64,000 bases of DNA, taken from Streptomyces chromofuscus (GTDB taxonomy: Bacteria; Actinomycetota; Actinomycetes; Streptomycetales; Streptomycetaceae). Location of the stretch: assembly GCF_015160875.1 (NCBI RefSeq), contig NZ_CP063374.1:868001-932000 (forward strand). The letters run 5' to 3'. This document shows positions 34,931 to 45,416 of this stretch, piece by piece (the first letter of the stretch is position 1; every line of letters starts with the position of its first letter). Under the pieces are notes generated by a model. The model was not told where the DNA came from, did no database searches, and saw nothing but the letters and a program-made list of their open reading frames with translations. The position numbers were made by a program, and so were the translations under genes.

Positions 34931-35275
34931 TCAGCCGGCGGTGCCGATGAGCACCACGACGCACAGGCCGAGTATCAGGACCGTGATGAGGGTCGTCGCG
35001 GCGTACGCGCCACGGCGCAGCTGCGCATAGCGCTTGGCATGGTGCTCCTCCACCGCCGTGAGGTGGTCGGTCAGGTGCTGCGTCATCGATCGGGAGACGC
35101 GCAGCTGCTCCTCCACGTACCACCCCTCGATCTCGGCCCTCTGGGTATCGCTCAGCCCGGCCACGCGTCCGGCGAAGTCGGCCGCGCGGCGGTGAGCGGT
35201 ACGTCGGTGCGCTTCCCAGTACAGGAATCCTTCGATGTCGGTCAGGCCGCGTTCGGCCTCGTCGCTGGTGTTCAC
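34931..35275 (-). CDS. Small C-terminally anchored membrane protein (paralog of 62453)
   Basis: 114 residues. A helical N-terminal part (EAERGLTDIEGFLYWEAHRR, then EIEGWYVEEQLRVSRSMTQH and LTAVEEHHAKRYAQLRRGAY) ends in one membrane helix (ATTLITVLILGLCVVVLIG). About half the residues match the paralog at 62453-62794, including GL.DIE.FLY, W-Y-EEQ and the basic segment before the membrane. Start is GTG at 35275 after GAGGACCCT. No family name or function is known to me. Confidence 0.75.
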   Translation of the reverse strand: MNTSDEAERGLTDIEGFLYWEAHRRTAHRRAADFAGRVAGLSDTQRAEIEGWYVEEQLRVSRSMTQHLTDHLTAVEEHHAKRYAQLRRGAYAATTLITVLILGLCVVVLIGTAG

Positions 35276-35544
35276 AGGGTCCTCGGGACAGGGAACGGCT
35301 CGTCGATGTGCACCCGCGGCAGGGTGCCGGAGTGCACGGCGCTGCCTGACAGAACTGCTCGTTCGACATGTCCGGTCGGCCCGGCCGACTCCGCGCACCC
35401 AGCATATCTCGCTCGCGAGAGAAGTAGAGCGAGGGCTTTGTCAGCGATGGTGTCACATCGTGTGCCTGACAACGGATGAAACGAACGAGCCCGGATCTCT
35501 GCGGACGTCCACTGCGTTCCCGTCCCGGGCGCCACTCGCTTCCT

Positions 35545-36285
35545 CTAGGGCTGACGCTGAAGCCAGTCCTCGTAGCGTGTGGTGGCAAGTTCGGCGTCCT
35601 CCGGCGCCAGCAGCACGCTTCTGCGGGTCACGGCGAACATGCCGGCCTCTTCGTCCGTGACCACATGGCGGCCGTCGGGGCGGGCCGCCAGCGTGATCCG
35701 GCCCAGTTCGTCGAGCGGGTGCACCTCGGGCCCGGCGATGTTGCGGATGCCCTGCACCGGATCGCCCGTGGCGGCCTTCACGACCGCCGTGGCGACGTCG
35801 GCGGAAGCCATCGGCTGCACGGGCGTGGAGGGCAGCCGAACGGTGTCACCCTCGGTCGTCCAGGACATGATCGCGCCGACGAACTCGTAGAACTGCGTAG
35901 CACGCACGATCGTGTACGGCGTCGGCCCGTCCCGGAGGATGTTCTCCTGGAGGGCCTTGGCCCGGTAGTAGGCGAGCTCGGGCACCTGGTCCACGCCGAC
36001 GATCGAGACGATCACATGATGGCCCACGCCGGCCGCCTTCGCTGCCGCTCCGATGTTGGTCATCGCGGTTTCGAAGAAGCCGATGGAGGATTCGTCGAAC
36101 ACCGGGGAGTTCGTCAGGTTGATCACCACCTCGGAACCCTCCACGGCCTCCTTCAGGCCCTTGTCGCCGATCACGTCGACTCCGGTGGAAAGGGATGCGG
36201 ACACGACGTCGTGGCCGGCCTCTGTCAACCGCTGGACCACCTGCGACCCGATAAGACCGCTTCCCCCCAGCACTGTGAACCTCAT
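35545..36285 (-). CDS. NmrA-like NAD(P)-binding epimerase/oxidoreductase (paralog 2)
   Basis: 246 residues. GGSGLIGSQVVQRL at the N-terminus binds the nucleotide. NLTNSPVFDESSIGFFETAM, GHHVIVSIVGVDQVPELAYY and RAKALQENILRDGP follow the same pattern as the paralogs at 29594 and 46137. The substrate is unknown. The ATG at 36285 lies next to a triple 19-bp tandem repeat that covers its ribosome site and immediate upstream region. No ECF41-type promoter was found upstream, unlike the two paralogs. Confidence 0.88.
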   Translation of the reverse strand: MRFTVLGGSGLIGSQVVQRLTEAGHDVVSASLSTGVDVIGDKGLKEAVEGSEVVINLTNSPVFDESSIGFFETAMTNIGAAAKAAGVGHHVIVSIVGVDQVPELAYYRAKALQENILRDGPTPYTIVRATQFYEFVGAIMSWTTEGDTVRLPSTPVQPMASADVATAVVKAATGDPVQGIRNIAGPEVHPLDELGRITLAARPDGRHVVTDEEAGMFAVTRRSVLLAPEDAELATTRYEDWLQRQP

Positions 36286-36293
36286 GACGCACC

Positions 36294-36350
36294 TTTTCGC
36301 CGAGCTGTTGAATCTTCGCCGAGCTGTTGGATCTTCGCCGAGCTGTTGGA
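36294..36350. repeat. Three tandem 19-bp repeats upstream of NmrA paralog 2
   Basis: Unit TCTTCGCCGAGCTGTTGGA, three copies (36294-36312, 36313-36331, 36332-36350), the first slightly diverged. They start 9 bp from the ATG on the minus strand. Possible operator array or slippage product. Confidence 0.8.
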
Positions 36351-36673
36351 GGTTTGAGGACAATCCGAGAGCGGAGGCCGACCTCTGGTGTGCGCCGCAC
36401 GGCGCATGCCGGGAAGGCAAAGGCAGGCGCTGTGCCGTAAGTCGGCCCGGTCGGATTCTCCTGCGGAGCCGGCTCGGCCCAGCCGTGACGTGCCCACCGC
36501 GGCCGGTGTCTCCGGAGCCCGCGGACGAAACTCCTTTCTGCGACCACCGTATCCCTGCTGGGGCGAGACGCACGCCGATCACCGGCCGTGGGGGCGCAGA
36601 CTCTCACCGACGGCCGAGGGTGGTCCTGAATCACATTCCGTGCCGGAGCCACGAAGGGTCACCACGACCGCGA

Positions 36674-36942
36674 TCATGAACGGCCGCGGGTGATGTGTTC
36701 CCTCCGGGACCAATGGTTCCACCCGGACGAAGCTTCGAACCGGATGGCGCCGTCGACCGCATGCCCGAAAGCCGGCCCTGAGTGCCGATGCGGCGGAAGC
36801 CCGGGGTGACCGGGCGGCCACTCGACGCGCAGGGTCATCGCCAAAGCACCCTCGGGAAGGAAAGGCGGACTCACTTCCTGAAGCATCGTCAGGGAGTTCT
36901 GAATCGAGCTCAGGTCAACGATGGTGGGCTCTCTTCGGACAT
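36674..36942 (-). pseudogene. Cupin-domain gene remnant
   Basis: Minus-strand sequence encodes TIVDLSSIQNSLTMLQEVSP then RVEWPPGHPGLPPHRHSGPA and FGHAVDGAIRFE, a cupin barrel start with the metal-binding H-x-H (PPHRHSG). A good ribosome site, AGGAGGTGTGTTCGTG, leads into an ATG at 36942, but that frame ends after 10 codons. The cupin frame is offset by one base. After AIRFE the sequence no longer resembles a cupin. So it has an early frameshift and a lost C-terminus. Confidence 0.55.
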
Positions 36943-37107
36943 CACGAACACACCTCCTTGCTCTTACCCGGAGCGGCTGACCGTTTCGTCGGCTGCTACC
37001 TGCTGCGGGCACCATGTCCAGGCTCTGTCCTGCCGCCCTTTTCCGTAAGCCGGGCCATGGAGGGCTGGGCATCGCGGCGACCGCGTCCGGGATGACGGAC
37101 AACACGG

Positions 37108-37134
37108 TGTCACGTAATCGTGGCTTGTCCGGTC
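37108..37134 (+). promoter_or_regulatory. ECF41-type promoter for the isochorismatase gene
   Basis: TGTCACG (37108-37114), 16 bp, GGTC (37131-37134), with a leader of about 60 bp. Confidence 0.65.
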
Positions 37135-37201
37135 TCACACAGTCGGAATGAGATGGCGCGCTGAGTGCGTCATCCGCCGACCTGAGAAGCGAGGACTTCC
37201 C

Positions 37202-37885
37202 ATGGCTCTGAATCACGAGCTCGCCAACACCGGGATCGTTGCCACCCCGACCCCGAGCGCAGACCTTCTGACCCCGGACAACTCGGTGTTCCTGTTCGTC
37301 GACCACCAGCCGCAGATGTTTTTCGGCGTCGGCAGCGGCGACCGGACGGCGATCGTGAATGCCACCGTCGGACTGGCCAAGACCGCCAAGGCGTTCGACA
37401 TCCCGGTCATTCTGAGCACCGTTGCGGCGGAGACCTTCTCCGGTCCCCTCATCCCCCAGCTCGCCGAGGTCTTCCCCGAGCAGCCGGTCATCGACCGCTC
37501 CACGATGAATCCTTGGGAGGACGGCACCTTCATCGATGCGGTCAATGCCACCGGCCGCAAGAAGATCGTCCTGTCGGGCCTGTGGACGGAGGTGTGCGTG
37601 GTCCTGCCCACCCTCTCCGCGCTTGCCCAGGGTTACGAGGTGTACGTCGTCGCCGACGCCTGCGGCGGTATGACGCCCGAGGCCCACGCACACGCTCTCC
37701 AGCGCATGGCCAAGGCCGGCGCCTGCACCGTCGACTGGATCCCGGTCCTGCTGGAGCTGCAGCGGGACTGGGCCCGCACCGAGACGTACGACGCCGTCGT
37801 CGACATCGCCAAGGAGCACGACGGCGCCTACGGCCTCGGACTCGTCTACGCGCAGAAGTTCATCGGCGCCAACGCCGCAGGCTGA
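37202..37885 (+). CDS. Isochorismatase-family cysteine hydrolase
   Basis: 227 residues. The catalytic triad is visible as Asp in FVDHQPQMF, Lys in GRKKIVLSG and Cys in LWTEVCVVLPT. These enzymes hydrolyse amides, ethers or N-carbamoyl compounds, or cleave isochorismate in some members; the substrate here is unknown. The family is close to YcaC-type hydrolases. GAGGACTTCCC precedes the ATG. An ECF41-type promoter lies upstream, placing the gene in the inferred regulon. The DUF1275 and amidohydrolase genes follow on the same strand at 155 bp and about 960 bp. Confidence 0.9.
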   Translation: MALNHELANTGIVATPTPSADLLTPDNSVFLFVDHQPQMFFGVGSGDRTAIVNATVGLAKTAKAFDIPVILSTVAAETFSGPLIPQLAEVFPEQPVIDRSTMNPWEDGTFIDAVNATGRKKIVLSGLWTEVCVVLPTLSALAQGYEVYVVADACGGMTPEAHAHALQRMAKAGACTVDWIPVLLELQRDWARTETYDAVVDIAKEHDGAYGLGLVYAQKFIGANAAG

Positions 37886-38039
37886 TCCATCCGAACCTGC
37901 CAGGCCGGGGCCGGAGGTATTCCGCCCCGGCCTGGCGGCCCACAGACCCCGACGGCCGACCGAGACCGACGGGCTGTCAGCCCACGGCGGCCTCGTGTCC
38001 CAACGGACACAACACACCGTTCGAAGGAGCCAACCCGCT

Positions 38040-38747
38040 GTGAACAGCACCCCCGGCACCCACGGTCCCAGGTTCGGACTCGTTCACGGCGATCGACTGC
38101 CCGTCGCGCTCACCGCACTCACCGTCGTCACCGGACTCATCGACGCGATCAGCTATCTCGGACTCGGCCAGGTCTTCACCGCGAACATGACCGGCAACGT
38201 CGTCATCATCGGGTTCGCAGCGGCCGGGGCACCGGGCTTCTCGCTCCTTGCCTCCCTGGTCTCCCTCGCGGCGTTCCTCGGTGGAGCGGTCGTCGCCGGC
38301 CGCCTGGAACTGGCCTTGCGGCAGCGTCCTCGCCACCGCTGGGTCGGCATCTCGCTGGCCGCCGAGGCAGTGCTCCTGCTCACGGCCGCGGCCGTGGCGT
38401 TCGCCGTCCCGCACCAGGCGCGCTATCCGCTGATCGTCCTGACGGCGGTGGCCATGGGCATACGCAACGGCACCGTACGCAAGCTGGCGGTCCCCGACAT
38501 GACCACCACCGTGCTCACCCTCACCGTCACCGGACTGGCCTCCGACTCCTCGCTCGCGGGCGGCCCCAATCCCCGGGTTGCCCGCCGCGTGATCGCGGTC
38601 CTCGCCATACTCGCCGGCGCCCTGCTGGGGGCCTGGCTCGTGCTGCATCACGGACTGGGCTGGCCCCTGCTGATCAGCGCCGTGAGCGTCGCGGCCACGG
38701 CCCTCGCCCTCCTCCGCGATCCCGCTGGGGAACCCCGCAGCGCCTGA
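38040..38747 (+). CDS. DUF1275 (YoaK-type) membrane protein
   Basis: 235 residues, about six membrane helices. The DUF1275 signature LTVVTGLIDAISYLGLGQVF then TANMTGNVVIIGFAAAG is at about 22-58. IRNGTVRKLAVPDMTTTVLT follows near residue 140-160. Its role is not established; it may be a small transporter. GAAGGAGCCAACCCGCT precedes the GTG at 38040. It lies in a run of plus-strand genes with isochorismatase, amidohydrolase and aquaporin. Confidence 0.88.
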   Translation: MNSTPGTHGPRFGLVHGDRLPVALTALTVVTGLIDAISYLGLGQVFTANMTGNVVIIGFAAAGAPGFSLLASLVSLAAFLGGAVVAGRLELALRQRPRHRWVGISLAAEAVLLLTAAAVAFAVPHQARYPLIVLTAVAMGIRNGTVRKLAVPDMTTTVLTLTVTGLASDSSLAGGPNPRVARRVIAVLAILAGALLGAWLVLHHGLGWPLLISAVSVAATALALLRDPAGEPRSA

Positions 38748-38847
38748 CCGGACCGTACACCGCGGGCGACGGACAGGACTCCACGACCGGAACGCACTCA
38801 CCGGCACCCCACCGCCACACCTCTTCGACGACTTTCGGAAGATTTTC

Positions 38848-40734
38848 ATGACTACGATTCCCGTCGGCGGGCTGGTCCCCGTCGCCACCGACGAGGCCGC
38901 CGACCTGGTGGTCCGCAACGCCAAGGTCCACACCGCCGACCCCGCCCGCCCGCAGGCCGGGGCGGTCGCCATCCGGGACGGCCGCATCACCGCCGTCGGC
39001 GACGACGCCGCCATGGCACCGCTTGTCGGGCCACGGACCCGGGTGGTCGACGCACTGGGCCGCCGGGTCGTGCCCGGCCTCAACGACGCCCACCTGCACG
39101 TCATCCGCGGCGGACTCAACTACGTCCTCGAGCTGCGCTGGGACGGCGTGCCGTCACTGCGGCAGGCGCTGGCGATGCTGCGCGAGCAGGCGGGCCGTAC
39201 CCCCAAGGGGCAGTGGGTTCGGGTGGTGGGCGGCTGGAGCGCGGACCAGTTCGCCGAACGCCGCCTGCCCACGGTCTCGGAACTGAACGCGGCGGCCCCG
39301 GACACTCCCGTCTTCGTGCTGCACCTGTACCAGTCCGCGATCCTCAACCGCGCCGCGCTGAAGGCCGCCGGATTCACCAAGGACACCCCCGACCCGAAGG
39401 GCGGGCAGATCGTCCGCGGCCGCGACGGCGAGCCCACCGGGCTCCTGCTGGCCGCGCCCAGCGCGATGCTCCTGTACTCGACGCTGGCCAAGGCCCCGAT
39501 GCTGGAGGGCGAGGACAAGAAGACCTCCACGCTGCACTTCCTGCGCGAGCTCAACCGGTTCGGCCTGACCTCGGCCATCGACGCCGCAGGCGGCTTCCAG
39601 AACTTCCCCGACAACTACGGCACCGTCACCGAACTGGCCAAGGAGGGCAGGCTGTCCCTGCGGATCGCCTACCACCTCTTCCCGCAGACCGCGGGCCAGG
39701 AACTCGCGGATCTCAGGCGCTGGATCGAGATGGTCCGGCCCGGCGACGGCGACGAGTGGCTGCGCCTCAACGGCGCCGGTGAGAACCTCACCTGGGCGGC
39801 GGCCGACTTCGAGAACTTCACCGAACCCCGCCCTCAGCTCGGCGACTACGAAGCCGAGTTCGAGCAGGCCGTCCGCCTGCTGTCCGAGAACGGCTGGGGC
39901 TTCCGCCTGCACGCCACCTACGACGAGACCATCCGACGCGACCTCGCGGTCTTCGAGAAGCTCGCCACCGAGGGGCTGTTCCCGGCGGGCAACCGCTGGC
40001 TGTTCGACCACGCCGAGACCGTCGCCCCGGAGAGTCTGGACCGCATCGCCGCGCTCGGCGGGGCACTGTCGATCCAGAACCGGCTGTCCTTCCAGGGCGA
40101 GGCGTTCGTCCGCCGCTACGGTGCCGCCGCCGCCGAGCAGGCCCCGCCCGTGCGGGCCATGCTGGAGCGCGGGCTGACCGTGGGCGCCGGCACGGACGCC
40201 ACCCGCGTCTCCTCCTACAACCCCTGGGTCGCCCTGCACTGGCTGGTCTCCGGCAAGACCGTCGGCGACCTGACCATCCACTCCCCCGCCAACCGTGTCG
40301 ACCGCGAGACCGCTCTGGCCCTCTACACCCAGGGCGGCGCGAAGCTGACCGGCGAGGACGACGTCAAGGGCGTCCTGCGACCGGGCTACTACGGCGACCT
40401 GGCCGTCCTCTCCGACGACTTCTTCACCGTGCCGGAGCAGGACATCCCGCACATCGAGTCGCTGCTCACCGTTGTCGGCGGACGCATCGTCCACGCCGCC
40501 GGCGCATACGAGGGCCTGGACGAGGAGCTCCCCGTGATCAGCCCGCAGTGGAGCCCGGTCGCCCACTTCGGCGGCTACCAGGCCACCGTCAAACCCAGCA
40601 TCTCCGGCGCCCGCCAGGCCGAACTCCTCGGCCAGGCTGTCGCGGAATCCGAGCAGCACCGCCAGTGGCGCGCCCAGCGCGGATTCGCCCCGGAAGAACC
40701 CACCGAGATCTTCGACACGTGCTTTCTCCTCTGA
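38848..40734 (+). CDS. Amidohydrolase, YtcJ-like (amidohydrolase family 3)
   Basis: 628 residues. LVVRNAKVHTADPARP begins the beta-sandwich. VPGLNDAHLHVIRGG carries the HxH metal ligands (about residue 79-83), and a later His is in FRLHATYDET. DHAET and GAGTDATRVSSYNPW supply further ligands, and the C-terminus returns to the sandwich (GYYGDLAVLSDDFF). Members hydrolyse amide or related bonds; substrates are mostly unknown. Same strand and close to the aquaporin gene (37 bp), so probably one transcript. Confidence 0.88.
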   Translation: MTTIPVGGLVPVATDEAADLVVRNAKVHTADPARPQAGAVAIRDGRITAVGDDAAMAPLVGPRTRVVDALGRRVVPGLNDAHLHVIRGGLNYVLELRWDGVPSLRQALAMLREQAGRTPKGQWVRVVGGWSADQFAERRLPTVSELNAAAPDTPVFVLHLYQSAILNRAALKAAGFTKDTPDPKGGQIVRGRDGEPTGLLLAAPSAMLLYSTLAKAPMLEGEDKKTSTLHFLRELNRFGLTSAIDAAGGFQNFPDNYGTVTELAKEGRLSLRIAYHLFPQTAGQELADLRRWIEMVRPGDGDEWLRLNGAGENLTWAAADFENFTEPRPQLGDYEAEFEQAVRLLSENGWGFRLHATYDETIRRDLAVFEKLATEGLFPAGNRWLFDHAETVAPESLDRIAALGGALSIQNRLSFQGEAFVRRYGAAAAEQAPPVRAMLERGLTVGAGTDATRVSSYNPWVALHWLVSGKTVGDLTIHSPANRVDRETALALYTQGGAKLTGEDDVKGVLRPGYYGDLAVLSDDFFTVPEQDIPHIESLLTVVGGRIVHAAGAYEGLDEELPVISPQWSPVAHFGGYQATVKPSISGARQAELLGQAVAESEQHRQWRAQRGFAPEEPTEIFDTCFLL

Positions 40735-40771
40735 TCCCGAGAACCCGCGCACAGCACGTCAGGAGCACTCC

Positions 40772-41560
40772 TTGAACGACCCCACCGCGCCCTTTCCCAC
40801 CTTCCGGCACAGTGCCCAGGAGCTCCTGCTGACCTTCGTCCTGCTGTTCGGCGTAGTGACGATCGTCCGCTGGGTCATGGGACCGTCCGCGGTCTCCGAC
40901 GCGATCCCCGGCGTCCATCTGAAGCTGATCGTCGTCGGTGCGTCCGTCGGTCTGCTGGTCACCGGGCTCATCCTCAGCCCTCCGGGCAAGCAGTCCGGCG
41001 GCCACATGAACCCGGCGATCTCCCTGGCCATGTGGCGCTTCGGGGTCTTTCCGGGGGCGGCCGTGGTGCCCTACATCGCGGCCCAACTCGCCGGTTCGCT
41101 GCTCGGCGTGCTCGCGGCACGGGGCGTCTGGGGCAGCGTCGCCGGCGCCCCTCCGGTGGCCCATGCCGCCCTGCAGCCCGCTCCCGGCTGGTCTGCCACG
41201 GTGCTGTTCCTCGCAGAGACGGCGTCCATGGGCGTGCTCGTGCTCATCGTGGGGCTGTTCCTGCCGACGCATCGGCTGACGCGCTTCATCCCCCACGTGG
41301 TGGGCCTCCTCGTCGGCCTGGCCATCGCCCTGCTGGGCACGAGCACCGGCGGCAGCCTCAACCCCGCCCGTCAGTTCGGCCCGGCGCTGGCCGCCGGACA
41401 GTCCGGCTTCCTGTGGGTCTATCTCCTGGCCCCCATGCTCGGCGCCCTCCTGGCACCCGTCGTAGGGAGTCTGCTTCCCGGAGACCACCGGGCGCCCACC
41501 CACCGCCCGCGTGACGCCCACACCGACCGGTCACGGGTGGACGATCCCGCAGCCCGGTGA
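40772..41560 (+). CDS. MIP/aquaporin-family channel
   Basis: 262 residues, six membrane helices with two half-helices carrying the NPA motifs: SGGHMNPAISLA (about residue 76) and GGSLNPARQFGPAL (about 192). These channels carry water, glycerol or other small neutral molecules. The start is TTG at 40772, after AGGAGCACTCC. The long N-terminal helix and Pro-rich C-terminal tail are unremarkable. It lies 37 bp after the amidohydrolase; a strong terminator follows at 41641. Confidence 0.92.
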   Translation: MNDPTAPFPTFRHSAQELLLTFVLLFGVVTIVRWVMGPSAVSDAIPGVHLKLIVVGASVGLLVTGLILSPPGKQSGGHMNPAISLAMWRFGVFPGAAVVPYIAAQLAGSLLGVLAARGVWGSVAGAPPVAHAALQPAPGWSATVLFLAETASMGVLVLIVGLFLPTHRLTRFIPHVVGLLVGLAIALLGTSTGGSLNPARQFGPALAAGQSGFLWVYLLAPMLGALLAPVVGSLLPGDHRAPTHRPRDAHTDRSRVDDPAAR

Positions 41561-41640
41561 TCCGCCGGGACGAGACCCGGCACTCCCCTGGCCCCCCGCA
41601 GACGCTCACCCACGCCTGAGCGCCTCGTCCAGCCACTCCG

Positions 41641-41679
41641 GAACGTCCGGCGTCACCGGGTCGGTGACGCCGGACGTTC
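41641..41679. terminator. Very strong hairpin after the aquaporin gene
   Basis: A 17-bp perfect stem (GAACGTCCGGCGTCACC with its complement, 41641-41657 and 41663-41679) and a 5-base loop. Confidence 0.9.
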
Positions 41680-41809
41680 TCACGTTGCCCGGCCGGCGAC
41701 TTCTTCATGCAGGGGCACACCGGCGCGGCGCGCCTGCCCCGTCGCCCACGTCATCCAGCGCTCCGCGTACGAGCCGGGCGCGACCCGACATCACCGGATC
41801 ACACGGAGA

Positions 41810-42640
41810 TTCCGCGATGAGGCATCGGGAGAAGGCGACGCCCTTCGACGAGCGCTGCCCGCAGTCATTCGCACATCCGCCGTCGTGGTGGCGTGCACGC
41901 GGCCTTGGTCGTCCACGGAGACATCAAGCGGCTGCCCGGCGAGAGAGAGCCCGGTGATGTCCAGGGACCGGAAGCGGCTGGGAGGCGTGCTGCTGACGGT
42001 CAGCGTCCGGCCAGGGACGTCGGCTTGCAGGCCGAGGACGCCTGCAGAATGAGCACGGACGCGGCGGCCGACCATGCCTGGGGGCGGCAGGAGGCCGGGT
42101 ACGGTGCGGGACGTCGGGACGTGGTGGGCGGGTGCCGGCGAAGAGCTCGGGCAGCCGGAAGTCGACGGCCGGTGCCGCTTCGATGAGGCGCTCGGCGAGG
42201 CGGGCTGTGTGGTCGGGGAAGCCGCGCGGGCCAGGTCGAGTACCGCGATGGCGGGAAGGTGGCCGGGGTGTTGTCGTGGGCGTCGCCGGTGAGGACGCGG
42301 GGCCGGCTCTGTCCGGGTTGAAAGGTGATGTCGAAGATGAACGCGCCCTGGCTGTCGTCGACGGTCGTGCCGGAGGTGTCGGCGCTGTGGGTGGACCGTC
42401 GACGGCCCTGGAGTTGCCCGGCCCGGACGATCGCGGGAAGGGCCGGGAGTCGTGTGCCCGCCCTGACCGCCTCCGTCGGGGCGAAGTCGGCCTCTGCGGT
42501 CACGCGCACGTTGCTGAGAAGTTTGACCGAACAGGTACCAGATCCGTGAGCGGTCGCCCATGACAACGGCCTGAAGAGCCGCCGGGGCGCTCGGGCGAGT
42601 GTCCGCGGTATCGGCCATGCATGGGCGCCCGACGGCCACG
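41810..42640 (-). pseudogene. Glycogen-debranching-enzyme-like remnant with several frameshifts
   Basis: Fragments in different minus-strand frames add up to part of an amylo-alpha-1,6-glucosidase C-terminus: HTARLAERLIEAAPAVDFRL then PELFAGTRPPRPDVP, PYPASCRPQAWSAAASVLIL, and VPGRTLTVSSTPPSRFRSLD leading to ITGLSLAGQPLDVSVDDQGR. At least two or three base shifts separate them. Upstream (about 42300-42600) is a piece reading DDSQGAFIFDITFQPGQSRP and LSNVRVTAEADFAPTEAV that I cannot place. The gene is dead; decay has scrambled the region. Confidence 0.6.
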
Positions 42641-42713
42641 GCGCCGGCCCCTGGGCGCCGGCGCCGCGACCCGTTCGGTGACGAGAAGGTCACCTCACGG
42701 GTGTGTGGCAGCC

Positions 42714-44282
<1,569 letters not shown>

Positions 44283-45107
44283 ATGCCGCACGATGATCGG
44301 ACGCAGGCCCCGAAGGCTCCCCAGGACCCTGGCGCGATGGCGGCGGTGTTCGCCAATTTCCGTCAATACCTCATGGGATGGGACGCGGAGAGCCGTCCTG
44401 GGTCCGTCCTCGATCAGTTCCGCAGCGGTCTTGCGACGCCGCAGTTCAACGGTGTGGTGCGCGTGCGGTCCGTGTCCGCGGTCGGGCAGGCCGTGGCTGC
44501 CGCCCGCGAGGATCTGGCGGGCCTTCCCTGGTGGTGGTGGGTCGGCCCCGACAGCCCCGAGGGCACCGCCGACGCCCTGGGGCGCCACGGCGGACGGGAA
44601 CTCGCCGTACTGCCGGTGATGGTGAGGTCGCTCGACCACCCGGCCGGTCCGGGCACCACGCTCACTCCGACCGGTTCGGAAGATGCACCCGCCGGCCTGC
44701 GTGTGGAGACAGTCCGGGACGGGGAATCGCTGGCGGAGCTGGTCCGGACGTACCGGACGTCGATGGGGATCGCGCCCGGCCTGGAGGCCGAGATGGTGTG
44801 CATCGAGTCGCGACGCGAGGACAACGCGGACATCATCCGGATGGCCGCGGTGCTGGACGACCGGGTGGTGGGGTCGACGGTGCTCATCACCGCCCACGGG
44901 GTGGCCGGGATCTTTCTCGTACATGTGGCCGAGGCGCATCGCCGGCAAGGCATCGGGGCAGCGTTGACGGTCGCCGCGCTCCGGGTCGGTCAGGAAAGGG
45001 GGATGCACTGCGCAGCGCTCGTGGCGAGCCCCGCCGGTGAGCCGCTGTACCGGCGCTTCGGCTTCACCACGATGTCCGAGTACCGCCTGTTCGCCTTCCC
45101 GGCCTGA
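44283..45107 (+). CDS. GNAT-family N-acetyltransferase
   Basis: 274 residues. The C-terminal half is a GNAT domain: VVGSTVLITAHGVAGIFLVH then VAEAHRRQGIGAALTVAALR (acetyl-CoA binding R/QxxGxG/A), ending LYRRFGFTTMSEYRLFAFP. The N-terminal half (about 1-130) is a second, degenerate GNAT-like or pocket domain with PWWWWVGPD. The target is unknown. The start is uncertain: ATG at 44283, with GTG at 44259 or 44238 as alternatives. Confidence 0.82.
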   Translation: MPHDDRTQAPKAPQDPGAMAAVFANFRQYLMGWDAESRPGSVLDQFRSGLATPQFNGVVRVRSVSAVGQAVAAAREDLAGLPWWWWVGPDSPEGTADALGRHGGRELAVLPVMVRSLDHPAGPGTTLTPTGSEDAPAGLRVETVRDGESLAELVRTYRTSMGIAPGLEAEMVCIESRREDNADIIRMAAVLDDRVVGSTVLITAHGVAGIFLVHVAEAHRRQGIGAALTVAALRVGQERGMHCAALVASPAGEPLYRRFGFTTMSEYRLFAFPA

Positions 45108-45382
45108 GCTGCCGCCCGCCAGGTCCGCACCCGTTCTCGTCGCGGCTGCATGCCACGTCGTCACGGAGCCGGGCACGCACGGGCGGCATGCGGCGAACTG
45201 CGGCACGGCCCGACGACCGACGGGCGGGACAACGGCGTGGCGGCGTGCCACCACCCGTCCGAAACGGGCAGGAAGGGCAGGGCCGGGCCAGGCCGCGGCG
45301 ACGGCGCGCTCTTGAATCGGGAGACGGGCCCTCGGGCGTCACGGCCGCCGTGGCGATGACAGCGGACGGGCGGGCGCGCCCG
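45108..45382. other. Gap before the secreted-protein gene
   Basis: 275 bp with no supported gene. Confidence 0.4.
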
Positions 45383-45409
45383 TGTCACAGATCCACTCGA
45401 TGCGTGGTC
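45383..45409 (+). promoter_or_regulatory. ECF41-type promoter for the gene at 45417
   Basis: TGTCACA (45383-45389), 16 bp, GGTC (45406-45409). The expected start of transcription, about 45415-45417, coincides with the GTG, so the mRNA may be leaderless. Confidence 0.72.
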
Positions 45410-45416
45410 AAGGTGC

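Noticed and set aside
35451..35457. TGTCACA as an ECF41 promoter
   Set aside because: 16 bp later reads GGAT, and no plus-strand gene follows.
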